Assembly (NCBI GenBank): GCA_043735935.1
Contig: JAYTDO010000311.1
Coordinates: forward strand, 1-32,511
DNA length: 32,511 nucleotides
Reading direction: 5' to 3'
From: JANLQB01 sp043735935
GTDB lineage: Bacteria; Verrucomicrobiota; Verrucomicrobiia; Chthoniobacterales; Chthoniobacteraceae
A program made the translations under genes and the position numbers. Numbering within the stretch: the first letter of the stretch is position 1; every line of letters begins with the position of its first letter. This document shows positions 23,242-31,711 of this stretch, piece by piece. The notes beneath the pieces are model-generated. The model had not been told where the DNA came from, did no database searches, and saw nothing but the letters and a program-made list of their open reading frames with translations.

Positions 23242-23897
23242 TCCCCGAACTCGTGATCTGGGGCGCCGGCGGGCACGCGCTCGTCGTCGCAGACATCGTC
23301 CGCTGCGCGGGAAAATATCGCGTCATCGGTTTTATCGACGACTTCAATCCCGCTCGAGACGGTGAGGAATTCGACGGTGCGCCGGTGTTCGGCGGCACGG
23401 AACATCTCGCCCCTCTGGCCGCGCGCGGCATGTCGCTGCTGCCCGGCGTGGGCGACGGCACCGCACGCCTTCGCATCGTCGAATCAGCGGACACACATGG
23501 CATGAAGCTCGCGTCCGCGATTCACCCGTCGGCGATCATCGCCACCAGCGCCGTGATCGGCGAAGGCACCGTCGCCGCGGCGGGTGTCATCGTGAATCCG
23601 CGAGCCGTGATCGGGCGCGGCGTCATCCTGAACACCGCCTGCTCCGTCGATCACGAATGCAACATCGCCGACGGCGCGCACATCAGCCCCGGCGCCCGGC
23701 TCGCTGGGCGCGTGTCGGTCGCTCGCGGAGCATGGGTGGGCATCGGCGCGGTCGTGCGGCAGTCCATCACCATCGGCCCGGATGCCATCGTCGGCGCGGG
23801 GGCGGTCGTCGTGCGCGATGTGGCGGCCGGGCATGTCGTCGTCGGGAACCCCGCGCGTTTTTTGAAAAACAATCCCCGTGCAACTCACACCTCCTGA
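23238..23897 (+). CDS. PglD/NeuD-type sugar O/N-acyltransferase
   Basis: Acyltransferase of 219 residues. The N-terminal Rossmann-like domain (LVIWGAGGHALVVADIV, GFIDD) binds the sugar nucleotide. The left-handed beta-helix of hexapeptide repeats starts near residue 95 (IHPSAIIATSAVIGEG) and ends at VVVGNPARFLK. H139 in SVDHECNIADGAHISPGA corresponds to the catalytic base of PglD. PglD acetylates UDP-4-amino sugars, and NeuD relatives O-acetylate sialic acids. The adjacent aminotransferase favours N-acylation of a 4-amino-4,6-dideoxy sugar. It is coupled to the previous gene by ATGA and overlaps the next one by 20 bases. Confidence 0.9.
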   Translation: MIPELVIWGAGGHALVVADIVRCAGKYRVIGFIDDFNPARDGEEFDGAPVFGGTEHLAPLAARGMSLLPGVGDGTARLRIVESADTHGMKLASAIHPSAIIATSAVIGEGTVAAAGVIVNPRAVIGRGVILNTACSVDHECNIADGAHISPGARLAGRVSVARGAWVGIGAVVRQSITIGPDAIVGAGAVVVRDVAAGHVVVGNPARFLKNNPRATHTS

Positions 23898-25080
23898 TCA
23901 ATTCGCCCAGTTCGGCGGTTCGCCAGCCTTCCCCGAGCCGCTCCACGTCGGCCGCCCGAACGTGTGCGATCGCGAGAGTTTTCTCCGGCGCATCAACGAC
24001 ATGCTCGACCGCCGCTGGCTGACGAACGCCGGCCCCTACGTCCGCGAACTGGAGGAGAAGATCGCCGACCGGCTCGGCGTGAAACACTGCATCGCGATGT
24101 GCAATGGAACCGTCGCGCTCGAGATCGCCATCCGCGCGCTCGGTCTGCGCGGCGAAGTCATCGTGCCGTCGTTCACCTTCGTCGCCACGGCGCACGCGCT
24201 CGCCTGGCAGGAAATCACGCCGGTCTTCTGCGACGTCGATCCCTCGACCCAAAATCTCGATCCTGCGAAGGTCGAAGCGCTCATCACCCCGCGCACCACG
24301 GCCATCATGGGCGTGCACCTCTGGGGCCGCGCCTGCGATGTCGGCGCGCTCGAGGAAATTGCACGTCGGCGCGGACTGCGTCTGCTGTTCGATGCCGCGC
24401 ACGCCTTCGGTTGCTCATCCGGCGGTCGGATGATCGGCGGCTTCGGCGAGGCGGAAGTGTTCAGTTTTCACGCGACCAAATTCTTCAACACCGCGGAAGG
24501 CGGCGCGGTGGCGACGAACGACGACGCCCTCGCGCAGAAAATCCGGCTGATGAAAAACTTTGGCTTCGCCGGCTTTGACAATGTGATCCACGTCGGCACG
24601 AACGGGAAGATGAGCGAACTCTCCGCCGCCGTCGGTTTGAGCGGCCTCGACACGATCGACGCGGTCGTGGCGACGAACCGGAGCAATTACGAAACGTATC
24701 GCAAGGAACTCGCGGGCATCCCGGGCGTGAGCCTGATCACGTATGACGAACAGGAACGCGGCAATTTCCAATACATCATCGTCGAGGTGGACGCGGACGC
24801 GGCGGGACTCACCCGCGATGAACTCGTGACGCTGCTCCACGCCGAGAACGTCGTCGCGCGCCGCTATTTTTTCCCCGGCTGCCATCGCATGGAGCCCTAC
24901 CGCTCGCTCCAGCCGCATGCCGGCCTGCTCCTGCCGGAGACGGAGCGCCTCACCACGCGCGTGCTCGCGCTGCCGACGGGCACCGCCATGGACGCCACGA
25001 GCATCGTGCGGCTCGCCCACATCCTGCGCTCCGCGATCGGACAGGCGCCCGAGATCGCACGACGCCTCCGCGCCTCGTGA
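23878..25080 (+). CDS. DegT/DnrJ/EryC1-family sugar aminotransferase
   Basis: PLP-dependent aminotransferase acting on a nucleotide-linked keto-sugar, 400 residues. The cofactor lysine is K201 in SFHATKFFNTAEGGA. The PLP-ring aspartate is D172 in LLFDAAHAFGCS, and CNGTVALEIAIRALG (75-89) binds the phosphate. The N-terminus (LHVGRPNV, RRWLTNAGPYV) and GEVIVPSFTFVATAHAL resemble the dTDP-4-keto-6-deoxyglucose aminotransferase branch (VioA/DesI-like) more than the 3-aminotransferases. The GTG at 23878 is the likely start, overlapping the acyltransferase gene by 20 bases. With that enzyme it would make a 4-acylamino-4,6-dideoxy sugar such as Qui4NAc, an inference. The genes for dTDP-glucose synthesis are not in the window. 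Confidence 0.91.
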   Translation: MQLTPPDQFAQFGGSPAFPEPLHVGRPNVCDRESFLRRINDMLDRRWLTNAGPYVRELEEKIADRLGVKHCIAMCNGTVALEIAIRALGLRGEVIVPSFTFVATAHALAWQEITPVFCDVDPSTQNLDPAKVEALITPRTTAIMGVHLWGRACDVGALEEIARRRGLRLLFDAAHAFGCSSGGRMIGGFGEAEVFSFHATKFFNTAEGGAVATNDDALAQKIRLMKNFGFAGFDNVIHVGTNGKMSELSAAVGLSGLDTIDAVVATNRSNYETYRKELAGIPGVSLITYDEQERGNFQYIIVEVDADAAGLTRDELVTLLHAENVVARRYFFPGCHRMEPYRSLQPHAGLLLPETERLTTRVLALPTGTAMDATSIVRLAHILRSAIGQAPEIARRLRAS

Positions 25081-26078
25081 GCACCCCGAAGGTCAGCGTC
25101 GCGCTGATCGTTTACAATCATGAGCGCTTCGTGCAGCAGGCGATGGAAAGCGCGCTCGCACAACGCACCGACTTCGAGTTCGAGATCGTGCTCGGGGAGG
25201 ACTGCTCGACCGATGGCACGCGCCGTCTCGTGCAACGGCTCGCAGCGGAGCATCCCGATCGCATTCGACTGTTGCTGCCTGAGAAAAACCTCGGTCTCAC
25301 GGGAAACGTCATCGCCACCATCGCGGCCTGCCGCGGCGAATACGTCGCGCTGCTCGAAGGAGATGATTTCTGGATCGATCGCGAAAAGCTCCAGAGGCAA
25401 GCCGACTTGCTCGATCGAAACCGCGGCCTCGCGCTCTGCTTCACGCGTGCGCAGGTGGTGGATGAAACCGGCGCGCCGATCGAGACGAAGCCCGTCATTC
25501 ACGAAGTAAAGCCGACCTACACGCTGCACGATTTTCTCGACCGCGTTTTCCAGCCGCGCACCTGCACGGTGATGTTTCGGAACCGCTTGTTCGCCCGCTT
25601 CCCGGATTGGTATCACGGCCTTCCGGCGGGCGATTTCCCGCTCCACGTCTTGAACGCGGAGCACGGCGACTTTGGCTTTTTGGACCGGACCACCGCCGCC
25701 TACCGCATCCACGCGGGCGGAGTGTGGTCGCTCGGTTTCAGCCCCAAACAATGGCAGGGCGAGACGCGCGAACATCTTCTGCGCTACGCCGCGCGCATGG
25801 AATCGGTGCTCCGCGTTTACCAAGCCGTCCGCGGGCACCTCGCGCCGCGGCATGAGGCCGTGACGCGAAAACACATCGCGAAGTTCGCGCACCAACTCAC
25901 CTACGCCTGTCGACTCCTGGAGGACTGGCCGCGGATGCGCCGGAGCGTCGCGATGCAGCTTCGGGCGCTGCCGCCACCGCCCGGAGTCGGCGTTGGCTTC
26001 CTGCTGCGGGCGTGGCTGGTCTGCCGGTTTCCATTCCTCGCGCGGCGTCCGGCACCGGAAACCGCTTGTCGCACCTGA
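25077..26078 (+). CDS. GT2 family glycosyltransferase
   Basis: Family 2 glycosyltransferase, 333 residues. The motifs are VSVALIVYNHERFVQQAM, IVLGEDCSTDGT, YVALLEGDDFWIDREKL (DxD as EGDD) and GLPAGDFPLHVLNAEHG. The EGDDFW form marks the subgroup found in many capsule and glycopeptidolipid clusters. The C-terminal 100 residues are basic and helical, ending in a short hydrophobic stretch (VGVGFLLRAWLVCRFPF) that could lie on the membrane. The GTG start overlaps the aminotransferase stop (GTGA). The sequence suggests it may transfer the amino sugar made by the two preceding genes, by position only. Confidence 0.88.
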   Translation: MSTPKVSVALIVYNHERFVQQAMESALAQRTDFEFEIVLGEDCSTDGTRRLVQRLAAEHPDRIRLLLPEKNLGLTGNVIATIAACRGEYVALLEGDDFWIDREKLQRQADLLDRNRGLALCFTRAQVVDETGAPIETKPVIHEVKPTYTLHDFLDRVFQPRTCTVMFRNRLFARFPDWYHGLPAGDFPLHVLNAEHGDFGFLDRTTAAYRIHAGGVWSLGFSPKQWQGETREHLLRYAARMESVLRVYQAVRGHLAPRHEAVTRKHIAKFAHQLTYACRLLEDWPRMRRSVAMQLRALPPPPGVGVGFLLRAWLVCRFPFLARRPAPETACRT

Positions 26079-26100
26079 CTCGTTCATTAAGGTCCGCGCC

Positions 26101-26922
26101 ATGCCCATCCGCCTGCCCTGGCAGAAGCACAAAGACATCCCGACGCTCCTTCACATCACCCACATCAAGGCGGGTTCGACGTGGGTGCATGGCCTGCTTG
26201 CGGAGTTGTTTGGAGAGAAGGTGATGCCGCGCTTCGGCAGCGATCTTTTCGATGCCGGCGACGCCGCCGCGGCCGCGGCCGAGAAACATCCGCCTTACCT
26301 CAAGATGTATCACGCCTTGAAGCACCGGCCGGGGCACGTCTATCCCGCGATGTTCATCACCCACGATGAATTCGCCACGCGGCCCGAGTTCGCCGACGCC
26401 CGCCGTTTTGTCGTCATCCGCGATCTGCGCGACACGCTCACCTCTCACTATTTCAGCCTCAAAGGCACACACGCCCTGGACAAGCTTGGACGTGTGAAAA
26501 CTGCGCGCGATTACCTCCAGACCTCGGAGAAGGACGACGGGTTTCGTTTCCTCTTCGACCGCGATCTCGATCGGCTGATCCAGATCCAACGTTCCTGGCT
26601 GGAGGCCGGCGAAACGGTGCTGCGATACGAAGACCTGATCGGCAACGACGTCGCCGGCTTCACGGATCTTTTTCTGAAAAAGCTCCAGCTCCCGCTGACG
26701 GAACGCGCCATCGAACGCGCCGTCGAGGCATCGCGTTTCGAAACCGTTTACAAGCGAAAGCTCGGCGAGCTCGACGAAAAATCGCACGGTCGCCAGGGGT
26801 TGCCAGGGGATTGGAAAAACCATTTCTCGCCGTCCATTAGGCAGGAATTCCTGCAACGCACGGGCGATCTGCTCGTCGCTGCGGGCTACGAAAAGGACAC
26901 CATGTGGGCCGACCAACCGTGA
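26101..26922 (+). CDS. Sulfotransferase, first copy of a tandem pair
   Basis: Sulfotransferase-like protein of 273 residues. The phosphosulfate loop reads HIKAGSTWVHGLL (21-33) with K23, and the 3'-phosphate motif reads FVVIRDLRDTLTSHYFS with R107 and S115. VLRYEDLIGND, KLGELDEKSHGRQGLPGDW and NHFS near the C-terminus agree with cytosolic-type PF00685 enzymes, where RKG-like segments close over PAPS. The ATG at 26101 is chosen, 22 bases after the preceding GT2 gene. The frame opens earlier, at 25993, but only as a shadow of that gene. The next gene is a clear paralogue. Confidence 0.87.
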   Translation: MPIRLPWQKHKDIPTLLHITHIKAGSTWVHGLLAELFGEKVMPRFGSDLFDAGDAAAAAAEKHPPYLKMYHALKHRPGHVYPAMFITHDEFATRPEFADARRFVVIRDLRDTLTSHYFSLKGTHALDKLGRVKTARDYLQTSEKDDGFRFLFDRDLDRLIQIQRSWLEAGETVLRYEDLIGNDVAGFTDLFLKKLQLPLTERAIERAVEASRFETVYKRKLGELDEKSHGRQGLPGDWKNHFSPSIRQEFLQRTGDLLVAAGYEKDTMWADQP

Positions 26923-27749
26923 GCGTCTCCGGCCTCCCGCCAGCACCGTGGTTCGAGCCGTGCGCCGCCCGCCTCGCGCGCTGGCGCACTCGACTGCTCG
27001 GCGATCCGCCGGTGCCGACGCTCATGCACCTCACCCACGCAAAGGCCGGGTCCACGTGGATCAACTACCTCCTGCAGGAGCTTTTTGGCAGCCGCGTGGC
27101 GCCGCGCGGCAAACTCGTCGCAGAAGCCGATGGCGGCGATCTTTCAAAGCACGTCTTCGAGCCGGGCCGCGTCTATCGGGCGATGTTCATGACGCGAGAG
27201 CAGTTCCTCGCTCATCCCGAGCTGCGCGAAATCAAACGCTTCGTCGTCATCCGCGATCTACGCGACACGCTCGTCTCGCTCTACTTCAGTCTCAAAGTTT
27301 CGCACCCGCTCGACGCGCTGGGCCGGACACAAAAACACCGGGACGCCCTCCAAAAGGTCGGCATCGAGGAAGGGCTCGTTTACCTGCTCGAGCAGCAACT
27401 GCCCGGAGCCGCCGCCGTCCAATCCTCATGGCTCAACCAGGGTGAATGCGTCCTCCGCTACGAAGACCTGCTGGTGAACAGCTTCGAATTGCTGCGCGAT
27501 CTGTTCATCGCCCGCCTCGCGCTCCCAGTATCCGAGGCCGCCCTCGCCCGCGCGATCCGGCGCACCCATTTCGAGAATGTCTTTCAGCGAAAGCTCGGCG
27601 AGGAGGACGTGCAATCCCACGGTCGCAAAGGCCTGCCGGGCGACTGGAAGAACCATTTCTCGGCCGAGTTTCGCCGGCGATTTGCGGAAAAATTCGGGCA
27701 ACTCCTCATCGATACCGGTTACGAAAAGGACACGCAATGGGCCACCTAG
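26919..27749 (+). CDS. Sulfotransferase, second copy of a tandem pair
   Basis: Paralogue of the preceding gene, 276 residues, coupled by a GTGA overlap. The phosphosulfate loop is HAKAGSTWINYLLQELFG with K42 and the 3'-phosphate motif is FVVIRDLRDTLVSLYFS with R112 and S120. Both proteins share FQRKLGEEDVQSHGRKGLPG-like and GDWKNHF segments and end in GYEKDTxWA. This copy retains RKGLPGDW, while the first copy has RQGLPGDW. The N-terminal 30 residues differ, so substrates or partners may differ. The GTG at 26919 is preferred over one at 26904, which lies inside the first copy. Confidence 0.87.
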   Translation: MSVSGLPPAPWFEPCAARLARWRTRLLGDPPVPTLMHLTHAKAGSTWINYLLQELFGSRVAPRGKLVAEADGGDLSKHVFEPGRVYRAMFMTREQFLAHPELREIKRFVVIRDLRDTLVSLYFSLKVSHPLDALGRTQKHRDALQKVGIEEGLVYLLEQQLPGAAAVQSSWLNQGECVLRYEDLLVNSFELLRDLFIARLALPVSEAALARAIRRTHFENVFQRKLGEEDVQSHGRKGLPGDWKNHFSAEFRRRFAEKFGQLLIDTGYEKDTQWAT

Positions 27750-28744
27750 CGACCCTCGACTCGGCGCCATCGGCCACCATACCCTCTTCGCTCACCATGA
27801 TTTCCGTCGCCGTCCCGATCTGCAACGAAGCCGGAAGTATCGCCGAACTTCACGCCCGCGTCCGCGACGCCCTCATCGCGGTCGGACGCCCGTGGGAGCT
27901 GATCCTCGTCAACGACGGCTCGACAGATGGATCGGACGAACTGCTGGACGAAATCGCGGCGCAAGACGATCGCGTCAAAGTCATCCACTTCCGACGCAAC
28001 TTCGGCCAAACCGCCGCGATGATGGCCGGATTCGACTTCGCGCGCGGCGACGTCGTGATCCCGATGGACGGGGATTTGCAGAACGATCCGGGCGACATTC
28101 CGCTGCTGCTGGCAAAACTCGACGAAGGCTTCGACGTGGTGAGCGGCTGGCGAAAGGATCGGCAGGACGACGCCGTGAAACGCAACCTTCCGAGCATCGT
28201 TGCAAACCGGCTCATCTCGTTCGTGAGCGGCGTCCGTCTCCACGATTTCGGCTGCTCGCTCAAAGCCTACAAACGGGAAGTCATCGAAGGCGTTCGCCTT
28301 TACGGGGAGATGCACCGCTTCCTGCCGATCTACGCCGGATGGCATGGAGCCAAGATCACCGAAGTCGTCGTCCGGCATTACGCGCGCTCGACCGGCAGTT
28401 CAAAGTACGGCCTCGAGCGTGTGCTCAAGGTGCTCGCCGATCTCATCACGGTGAAGTTCCTCGACCGCTTTCAGCAAAAGCCGATGTACTTGTTCGGCGC
28501 GGTCGGCCTCGGGTCGCTCGGCGTCAGTTGTTTCAGCGGGGTCTACGCACTTTGGCGGAAGTTCGGCGAGGGTGAACCGTTCATCAAAAATCCGCTCCTC
28601 CTGCTCGCGGTGCTGACGGCGATGACAGGCATGATCTGCTTTCTCATGGGCCTGCTCGCGGAGATGATCGTGCGCACCTTTTACGAATCGCAGGGGAAGT
28701 CGGTCTATCTCGTCCGCGCCACGCGCAACGTGGAAACCAAGTAA
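27737..28744 (+). CDS. Polyprenyl-phosphate glycosyltransferase (GtrB/ArnC-like GT2)
   Basis: Membrane GT2 enzyme, 335 residues, that loads a sugar onto undecaprenyl phosphate. The motifs are ISVAVPICNEAGSI, LILVNDGSTDGSDEL, FRRNFGQTAAMMAGFDFA, IPMDGDLQNDPGD (111-118, metal-binding DGD), and SGWRKDRQDDAVKR with a polyprenol-binding loop. Two predicted transmembrane helices (about 250-272 and 286-312) give the usual GtrB/ArnC topology. Such enzymes supply Und-P-sugars for periplasmic addition to a glycan or lipid A. The ATG at 27737 has AGGA six bases upstream and overlaps the previous gene by 13 bases; an ATG at 27797 would start right before the first motif. No glycosyltransferase of the partner GT-C type is in the window. 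Confidence 0.88.
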   Translation: MGHLATLDSAPSATIPSSLTMISVAVPICNEAGSIAELHARVRDALIAVGRPWELILVNDGSTDGSDELLDEIAAQDDRVKVIHFRRNFGQTAAMMAGFDFARGDVVIPMDGDLQNDPGDIPLLLAKLDEGFDVVSGWRKDRQDDAVKRNLPSIVANRLISFVSGVRLHDFGCSLKAYKREVIEGVRLYGEMHRFLPIYAGWHGAKITEVVVRHYARSTGSSKYGLERVLKVLADLITVKFLDRFQQKPMYLFGAVGLGSLGVSCFSGVYALWRKFGEGEPFIKNPLLLLAVLTAMTGMICFLMGLLAEMIVRTFYESQGKSVYLVRATRNVETK

Positions 28745-30592
28745 ATGTGCGGCATCGCGGGCTTTGTCGGACGCGGCGACATGGGCGTGTTGCGACGAAT
28801 GACCGACGCGATCCGACACCGCGGGCCGGACGCGGAAGGCCTTTGGGCGGATGAAACCGCGGGTGTCGTTCTCGGGCATCGACGCCTCTCGATCATCGAT
28901 CTCGCCGGAGGCGCACAGCCGATGTGGACCGCCGACGGCACGCTCGGCGTCACCTTCAACGGAGAGATCTACAACCACGCGGAACTGCGGGCCGAATTGA
29001 AGGAGCGCGGCTGCGTGTTCGTCACCGACCACTCCGACACGGAAGTCCTGTTGCACGCTTATCGCGAGTGGGGCGCGAGCTTCGTTGAGCGCCTCAACGG
29101 GATGTGGGTGTTCGTCATCTACGATCGCCAAAAGAAGCGACTCTTCGGCAGCCGGGATCGGTTTGGAAAAAAGCCGTTCTACTACTTTCACGAAGGCGAC
29201 ACGTTCGGCTTCGCAAGCGAACTGCCGGCGCTCCTCCAGCATCCCGCCTCGCCCCGCAGCATCTCGCCCCTCTCGCTAAAGAAGTATTTTGCCCACTGCT
29301 ACGTCCCCGCGCCGCGCTCGATCTACGAGCGAGTGTGGAAGCTCCCCGGCGGACATTCTTTCACCTACGACGTGACGCGCGGCGCGCTCGAAGTCTCGCG
29401 CTGGTGGGAGTTCGTGCTCGAACCTGAAGAACATCCGAACGAGGAGGAATTGTGCGGCGAATTGCGGAGCACGCTCGATCGCGCAGTTCGGCGCCGTCTG
29501 ATGTCGGACGTGCCGCTCGGCGTCTTTCTCAGCGGCGGCATCGATTCCTCGGCCATCGCCGCGCTCGCCGCGAGACATGTGCCACCGGGACAACTCAACA
29601 CCTTCAGCATCGGCTTCAACGAGCCGAGCTTCGACGAGTCGGGATTCGCCCGACTCGTCGCGGCTCAACTCGGCACCCACCATCGCGAGGAAATCCTCGA
29701 TCTCGATAAGTCCGTCGCACTCGTCTCCGACATCGTCTCCCGGCTCGATGAACCCCTGGGCGACGCTTCGCTCCTGCCCACGTTTCTGCTCAGCCGCTTC
29801 ACGCGCCAACACGTCACCGTCGCGCTCGGCGGCGACGGCGGGGACGAGCTCTTTGCGGGCTACGATCCGTTTCGCGCCCTCCGCACCGCGGAGCTATATT
29901 CAAAGCTCGTGCCGAAGCCGATCCACGCGGGCATCCGCCATCTCGCGGCGCGGCTGCCGGTGTCGCATCAAAACATCAGTTTCGATTTCAAGGTGAAGCG
30001 CACGCTCATGGGCCTGAGCTACCCCGCCCCGCTCTGGAATGCCGTCTGGATGAGTGCCCTGGAGCCCCGGGAGATCGATGGGCTTTTCCGCGAAGCGACC
30101 GACGCGGAGGAAATCTACAGCGAAGCCATCGAGGCCTGGGATCGGTGCCGACAGCCGCACATCGTCGATCGCGCGTTGCAGTTCTGGACGAATCTCTATT
30201 TGCAGGACGGCATCCTCGCGAAGATCGACCGCGCCTCGATGCTCAACTCCCTCGAAGCCCGCTCGCCATTTCTCGACATCGAGTTCGTCGATCTCGCACG
30301 GCGCATCCCGTGGCAGCTCAAACTGCGTGGCGGTGAGACGAAATGGATTTTAAAAAAAGCCCTCGGACCACTGCTTCCGCCGGAGATCGTGGCGCGTCCA
30401 AAGAAGGGTTTCGGGATGCCGATCGGCCGTTGGTTGCAGGAAGGAAAATTCGCCTTCGATCCCGCGACCACGGAGCCGATGCTCGATGCCGCCTTCATCG
30501 CGCGGAAATTTGCGGAGCACCGGGCGGGAAAAGCCGACCACCGCCTGTTCCTGTGGAGCTGCTGGCTATTCGCGCAGTGGAAGAGCCGTTAA
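28745..30592 (+). CDS. asnB: Asparagine synthetase-type amidotransferase
   Basis: Glutamine-dependent amidotransferase of 615 residues. C2 is the catalytic cysteine of the N-terminal Ntn-glutaminase domain, with NGEIYNH at 72-78. The PPi loop SGGIDSS (263-269) and GGDGGDELFAGYDPF belong to the synthetase domain, and LEARSPFLDIEFVDLA follows. It begins directly after the previous stop (no gap). In polysaccharide loci such AsnB-like proteins are widespread; WbpS-type members are thought to amidate uronic-acid carboxyls. A housekeeping asparagine synthetase would not need to sit here, so glycan amidation is the better reading but is not proven. Confidence 0.9.
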   Translation: MCGIAGFVGRGDMGVLRRMTDAIRHRGPDAEGLWADETAGVVLGHRRLSIIDLAGGAQPMWTADGTLGVTFNGEIYNHAELRAELKERGCVFVTDHSDTEVLLHAYREWGASFVERLNGMWVFVIYDRQKKRLFGSRDRFGKKPFYYFHEGDTFGFASELPALLQHPASPRSISPLSLKKYFAHCYVPAPRSIYERVWKLPGGHSFTYDVTRGALEVSRWWEFVLEPEEHPNEEELCGELRSTLDRAVRRRLMSDVPLGVFLSGGIDSSAIAALAARHVPPGQLNTFSIGFNEPSFDESGFARLVAAQLGTHHREEILDLDKSVALVSDIVSRLDEPLGDASLLPTFLLSRFTRQHVTVALGGDGGDELFAGYDPFRALRTAELYSKLVPKPIHAGIRHLAARLPVSHQNISFDFKVKRTLMGLSYPAPLWNAVWMSALEPREIDGLFREATDAEEIYSEAIEAWDRCRQPHIVDRALQFWTNLYLQDGILAKIDRASMLNSLEARSPFLDIEFVDLARRIPWQLKLRGGETKWILKKALGPLLPPEIVARPKKGFGMPIGRWLQEGKFAFDPATTEPMLDAAFIARKFAEHRAGKADHRLFLWSCWLFAQWKSR

Positions 30593-30607
30593 CGTCCCGC
30601 CTCTCGA

Positions 30608-31711
30608 ATGCCAGCGCCCAAACGAATCCTCCACGTCATCGACAGCTTCGACCTTGGCGGTGCTCAGGAAGTGCTCGTCAATTTAGTCGCCGCCGCCGAT
30701 CGCGAGCGCTTCGAGATCGAGGTGGCGACGATGCATGGGCGCGGCGCGTATTGGGAACGTTTCTGCGCGCTCGGAGTCCCCGTGCATTCGCTCTCGCCGC
30801 ACAAATTCGTGCCGCTCTACGTGTGGAATCTCTTACGTCTCTTGTTCAGCCGCAATTTCGACATCGTCCACTGCCACCTGATCGCCTCGAACATCGTGGC
30901 AAAGCCGCTCGCGGCGCTTTTCGGTGTTCCGATTCGGTTTAATCACGATCATGCGAACGACGAATATCGGTATCGCGAAAAGATCCGTCTCGCGCTCGAT
31001 GCGCTGACGAACCGGCTCTCGACCCACATCTGCGCGGTGTCGTCGTCGATCGTCACGTTTTTGGTAAAGCACGAGGGCATCCCTCCGGAGCGCATCTCAC
31101 TCGTCCAAAATGGGATCGACCTGCGGCGTTTCGCTCCCGTCGCGGGACGGCGTGCGTCGGTGCGGCGAAAGTGGGATTTACCGCAAAATGCGCGGGTGGT
31201 CGCGGGAGTGGGACGACTCAACTACCAAAAAAACTTCACGTTATTTCTGGAAACTGCGGCGGAGATCCGGCGCTCACACCCGGAGGTCATCTTTCTCATC
31301 GCAGGTAACGGGCCGGAAGAACGCGCCCTCAAAGAAAGCGCGGGAGACAATGTACGTTTTCTTGGATTTATCGCCGACACCGCACCGCTTTACGACGCAG
31401 TGGATTTCCTGTTGATGCCGTCGCGATTCGAGGGCCTTCCGATGGCGTTGCTCGAAGCGATGGCGATGCGGGTGCCGATCGTCGCGTCGCGGCTCGATGG
31501 CATTGCGGAGATCATCACGGACGGGGTGGACGGGCTGCTGGCCGAACCGACAGCGCGGGATGAATTCGTCGGCCATTTGCGTGGCCTGCTCGACGACTCG
31601 GCGCGAGCCGCGGCCATTGCCGGGCGGGCATTTGAAAAGGTGGTCGCCCAATTTTCAGCCGATCGCATGACGCGCGAAGTCGAAGCGCTTTATTCCCGTT
31701 ACCTCGGATGA
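30608..31711 (+). CDS. GT4 family glycosyltransferase
   Basis: Retaining GT-B glycosyltransferase, 367 residues. The N-terminal domain contains ILHVIDSFDLGGAQEVLVNL and DIVHCHLIASNIVAK. The C-terminal domain has GVGRLNYQKNFTLFLE, FLIAGNGPEERAL, and the canonical E-x7-E motif in SRFEGLPMALLEAMA. Relatives act in capsule and exopolysaccharide synthesis as mannosyl-, galactosyl- or rhamnosyltransferases. It is separated by 15 bases from the amidotransferase gene and overlaps the next gene by four bases (ATGA). The enzyme lacks a signal peptide or membrane helix. Confidence 0.9.
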   Translation: MPAPKRILHVIDSFDLGGAQEVLVNLVAAADRERFEIEVATMHGRGAYWERFCALGVPVHSLSPHKFVPLYVWNLLRLLFSRNFDIVHCHLIASNIVAKPLAALFGVPIRFNHDHANDEYRYREKIRLALDALTNRLSTHICAVSSSIVTFLVKHEGIPPERISLVQNGIDLRRFAPVAGRRASVRRKWDLPQNARVVAGVGRLNYQKNFTLFLETAAEIRRSHPEVIFLIAGNGPEERALKESAGDNVRFLGFIADTAPLYDAVDFLLMPSRFEGLPMALLEAMAMRVPIVASRLDGIAEIITDGVDGLLAEPTARDEFVGHLRGLLDDSARAAAIAGRAFEKVVAQFSADRMTREVEALYSRYLG

